Assembly (NCBI GenBank): GCA_958510825.1
Contig: OY294047.1
Span: forward strand, 48,033,365-48,097,364
Length of the DNA: 64,000 nucleotides
From: Brachypterus glaber
Lineage: Eukaryota; Arthropoda; Insecta; Coleoptera; Kateretidae
Reading direction: 5' to 3'
The translations under genes and the position numbers were made by a program. Within the stretch, counting starts at the first letter, position 1. Each line of letters starts with the position of its first letter. Of the stretch, positions 61,236-64,000 are shown in pieces. The notes below the pieces were generated by a model. It saw only the letters and a program-made list of their open reading frames with translations, made no database searches and was not told the origin of the DNA.

Positions 61236-61975
61236 GTGAGTATTTGTAAATTGATTATTTAAAAATTTAACCGCTTTTTGAAAACAGGAGTAGAAAATAT
61301 TTGAAAAATTTGATAAAACCTGCTTTTCCAATAGTAAAATAAATCTTTATTCACTTTAAGCTGAAGCTTTTTGAAAGCTACTTTGAAGGTAGCTATAGAC
61401 TAGATCTGTTTTGCGGAATACGTATTGTTTTGTAGAACGCTGCCATAACATGAAACCTCGTAAAGTTACGTTTTTTTTTAAATGTTCTTTTTCTACCATA
61501 ATAAATTTTTATAACAATTTTCCAATATTTAGGGGTCGTTTATGTCTGCAGAATATTATTTTTTGCATAAGGATCACTTGATCCGATCTGCTTAAAAGTT
61601 TACATTTTTATGTGTTACCCCTCTTTCTACACTATAATATAATAATAATATTTAGGGGTAGCTTTTTTAAGTTTTAAGTTGATTGAATAATTTTAATTAA
61701 AGAATCCTCAAAAAAAAACTTTCCTCAGACTAATTCTAAATGTTGGCGGCCGGGGCTGAAATTTTAGTCTACGCCTATTATAGTATAATACTTTTTATTT
61801 TATCGTTACCGTTTTGTCGTAAAAGTGGGATTTCTAGTTGCAGCTTTTTAGTTTTTTTTTCAAACGTTGTTCAAGTTTATTTAACATTTTTACACAAGCC
61901 AATATTGTCCCATTATTCTATAAAGGCATATAATAGATTTTAAACCCAATATCAAAGTTCAAAGAAAAGTGCTTG
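61236..61975. other. Intron start without recognised elements
   Basis: Nothing recognised after the gtgagt donor. Confidence 0.4.
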
Positions 61976-61978
61976 CTA

Positions 61979-62127
61979 AGGGCATACCCACAGCCTCACA
62001 TAACACGCATAGTACATAAGAATGCGATGCCGTGATTGGCTTGATGTTACGCCATGTATCTTGTAAGCCAATTACGGTATCGCATTCTTATGTACTATGC
62101 GTGTTATGCGAAGCTGTGGATATGCCT
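61979..62127. mobile_element. Palindromic MITE family H, copy 2
   Basis: 149 bp, the same palindrome and ends as 7859-8005, with TA on each side. Confidence 0.85.
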
Positions 62128-62612
62128 TAAATCAATAACTATCATCTGCGTGCTTCTACAATTCATTTTTTACAGATACTATTTACCTAGTTTTTTATTA
62201 TTTTCTTATGTTTTATTTATGAGCGTAAACAATTTAATTTACCTTACGTGCAGTTTTAAAAATAATCATTTGGAATTTTTTAAATAAAAATAGAAGTCAT
62301 ATAATAGTATTTCCTATTGTTTACCTAATAAATACAATTATTGACGACAATTTTAGGAAAATAGTGGATATATTGTTTTCCAAATCTAAAACAAGAAAAA
62401 TGTCATAAAAGAAAAATTGTAATACCCACAAAATAAGTTATAACCACGAAACTATAAAACAGTATTACCTATACTTTCAGAACAAAACATATTTCTTAAC
62501 TTCCAACGTTGAACTTTACATATCTGTTAAAATCATTCCTACTTTAACGAGTAAGTATGTCGTAGATAAATAATGGTATAAAACACAAATAAATAAACAT
62601 CGAAAACTCCAG

Positions 62613-62764
62613 GTAAACCACCCTAAAAATACCCTTGTTTTTGCATGCGCGCGATTCTAATCCAGTCAAATGACAAGAAGGTTATGCCTGATTTTACGTA
62701 GCCTGTATTGCGTTGGTGGTTATAGCACGAATGCAAAAATAAGGTTATTTTTAGAGTGGTTTAC
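62613..62764. mobile_element. Palindromic MITE, 152 bp
   Basis: The ends GTAAACCACYCTAAAAATA and inverse pair over about 34 bases each. The target duplication is unclear. Confidence 0.7.
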
Positions 62765-62876
62765 TTCTTCTCTTCTCTTTATTTTTTGGCCTTTGCTTTA
62801 TATCAATTAGCCAGCTCGCTACTCTTTTAAAACAAGTTAATTTCTGCAAATGGTTTGTCTGGTTGCTACCATACCA

Positions 62877-63198
62877 TCGCTTTCTTTCGGCCTGGTCTTC
62901 TGTAAGACTTCTTGTGAGACCTCCCAACTCTGTTTAAATGTGCGTAGGAATAAATAAATTTCTTCTATCATAACCTCAAAACCATGTGGATAACCCTAAT
63001 CCAGATTCAACCACTAAATTACATCACATATACATCACTTTCTTTTGGCCTGGTCTTTTGTAAGACTTTTTAACTGTTTACTTCTTCTTCTTTTCTGTTA
63101 TCCTTGTTTTAAATAAATAAAATTTCTTCTATCATAACCTCAAAAACATGTGGATAACCCTAATCCAGATCCAACCACTAAATTACATCACATATACT
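62877..63198 (+). repeat. Tandem duplication, unit about 160 bp
   Basis: The blocks tttcggcctggtctt, tttcttctatcataacc and gtggataaccctaatcc occur twice in the same order, at about 62877-63033 and 63036-63198, with small indels. Confidence 0.75.
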
Positions 63199-63344
63199 AA
63201 CATTCCATTGTAAAATCAATATCAATAGTTATACCGATTGTATATTAGATAATATTTTCTTTACAAACACATTTTTACATAAATTACTTGATACATCTGG
63301 CGCGAAAAACTTACGCCATTTTTAATTCACCTTAAATGTTTAAG

Positions 63345-63510
63345 ACCCTACCGCCTTCGCGTCACCCACGCGAATTAGTGGTTTACTTGTACTCATTTTA
63401 ATGCTGAGTGACAGACCATTAAATAATTTGGCTGTTATTCTGCCACCACTAAGAATCGAACCAGCGTGTCCAGCTTGACAGATCAGCGCTTTACTGCAGG
63501 ACCAATGTTC
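63345..63510 (-). mobile_element. tRNA-like SINE fragment
   Basis: On the minus strand ggaacattggtcctgcag is followed by a B-box-like GGTTCGATTCT (about 63453-63463) and a short body. The T-arm pairs imperfectly, so confidence is limited. Confidence 0.4.
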
Positions 63511-63563
63511 CTTTTTATAATTTTTTTCTTCCTGAAAGTAAAAATATTTTTTCATATTTCTAG

Positions 63564-63698
63564 GCTCCATTGACAAACCCTTCGTCTGCGAACAATGCGG
63601 CCAAAGTTACCGATACCGTTCTGCCTACGTGAAACACCGAGAGCAAAACCATAGAGCACGCCTTCCTGCTGACAAACTTTTTTCCTGCGACGTGTGCG
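63564..63698 (+). CDS. mamo: mamo-like gene, alternative exon with C2H2 finger (gene continues beyond window)
   Basis: Acceptor catatttctag (ends 63563) opens an exon whose first two bases, GC, complete the T left by the previous exon to a Cys codon. The frame continues SIDKPFVCEQCGQSYRYR, a finger with CEQC, 12 intervening residues and HREQNH (H-x4-H). It ends in the first half of a further finger, LFSCDVC, followed by one base of the next codon and a gtatgtgg donor at 63699. The exon boundary inside a finger means at least one more exon must lie past 64000. A hAT-type repeat begins 34 bases after the donor. Confidence 0.8.
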
Positions 63699-63732
63699 GT
63701 ATGTGGTATATAACAGTTATTTTAGTAATTAG

Positions 63733-64000
63733 GAAAGAACTTTTACCTCAAGAAGTAATTTCAGACCAATGTTTATGAAGGAAACGCGATACAGCTTTGT
63801 GGTGTAAAATGTAGATGTCGCTAGTCGACTTTCAGGCTACCTAGTAGCGATGTTGCGTAGTTTCCACCTTATCATGAATTCAAATCATTATACTTAAATT
63901 AAAAATGTAAAAAACTTTATTGTGTATACTATAATTATGTTTAATAATATAGTATATTTAAATCTATTAAAATTAAACTACTAGTTCATATAAAACTCAT
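63733..64000. mobile_element. hAT-type MITE, copy 2 (runs off the window)
   Basis: Nearly identical to the left part of 49258-49800 but lacks about 31 bases after gaccaatgttt, and its first base is G instead of C. It starts 34 bases after the last exon's donor. Confidence 0.85.

Overview
The window is AT-rich eukaryotic genomic DNA, most likely from an insect. The only clear host gene is an insect-type (ttk-class) BTB / C2H2 zinc-finger transcription factor on the + strand, whose exons are separated by long, transposon-packed introns. The BTB exon begins MGSEHYCLRWNNHQSN, and the next exon continues it as GLAEMT. From memory this is the pattern of mamo (maternal gene required for meiosis) rather than broad, fruitless or tramtrack. 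The order of insect is not determinable; a beetle-like, TE-rich genome is only a guess.

Gene layout, inferred from splice signals and reading phase: BTB exon 17911-18270 (ATG at 17931); linker exon 27524-27993; 30-codon exon 33881-33970. After these there are two alternative 3' ends. One is a terminal exon 36671-37264 with four C2H2 fingers and a stop codon, giving a 497-residue protein. The other joins exons 60965-61235 and 63564-63698, which carry two different C2H2 fingers and the start of a third, and runs off the right edge of the window. Exon 3 ends in phase 0 and both downstream options start in phase 0, so one DNA-binding array can replace the other. Any 5' non-coding exons lie upstream and were not identified.

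Almost everything else is mobile DNA. 1-17.9 kb holds a nested foldback repeat, MITEs, a Tc1/mariner-type element with about 650-bp inverted arms (5618-7598), and a degenerate Penelope remnant. 18.3-27.5 kb (intron 1) holds mariner-type and hAT-type non-autonomous elements, a tRNA-derived SINE and GGATATCC-rich repeats. 28-33.9 kb holds a hAT MITE, a 437-bp tandem duplication and a broken LINE reverse transcriptase. 37.3-60.9 kb holds MITEs with clear target-site duplications, a head-to-head pair of truncated Penelope-like elements each ending in a hammerhead ribozyme (46159-47826), a PIF/Harbinger element (53456-54142) and a miRNA-like hairpin. 61-64 kb holds more MITEs, a SINE-like unit and a second copy of the 49.3-kb hAT element.

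The points most worth checking are the two hammerhead ribozymes, the exchangeable zinc-finger ends, several element families dated and delimited by 8-bp target duplications, and how closely insertions approach the splice sites.
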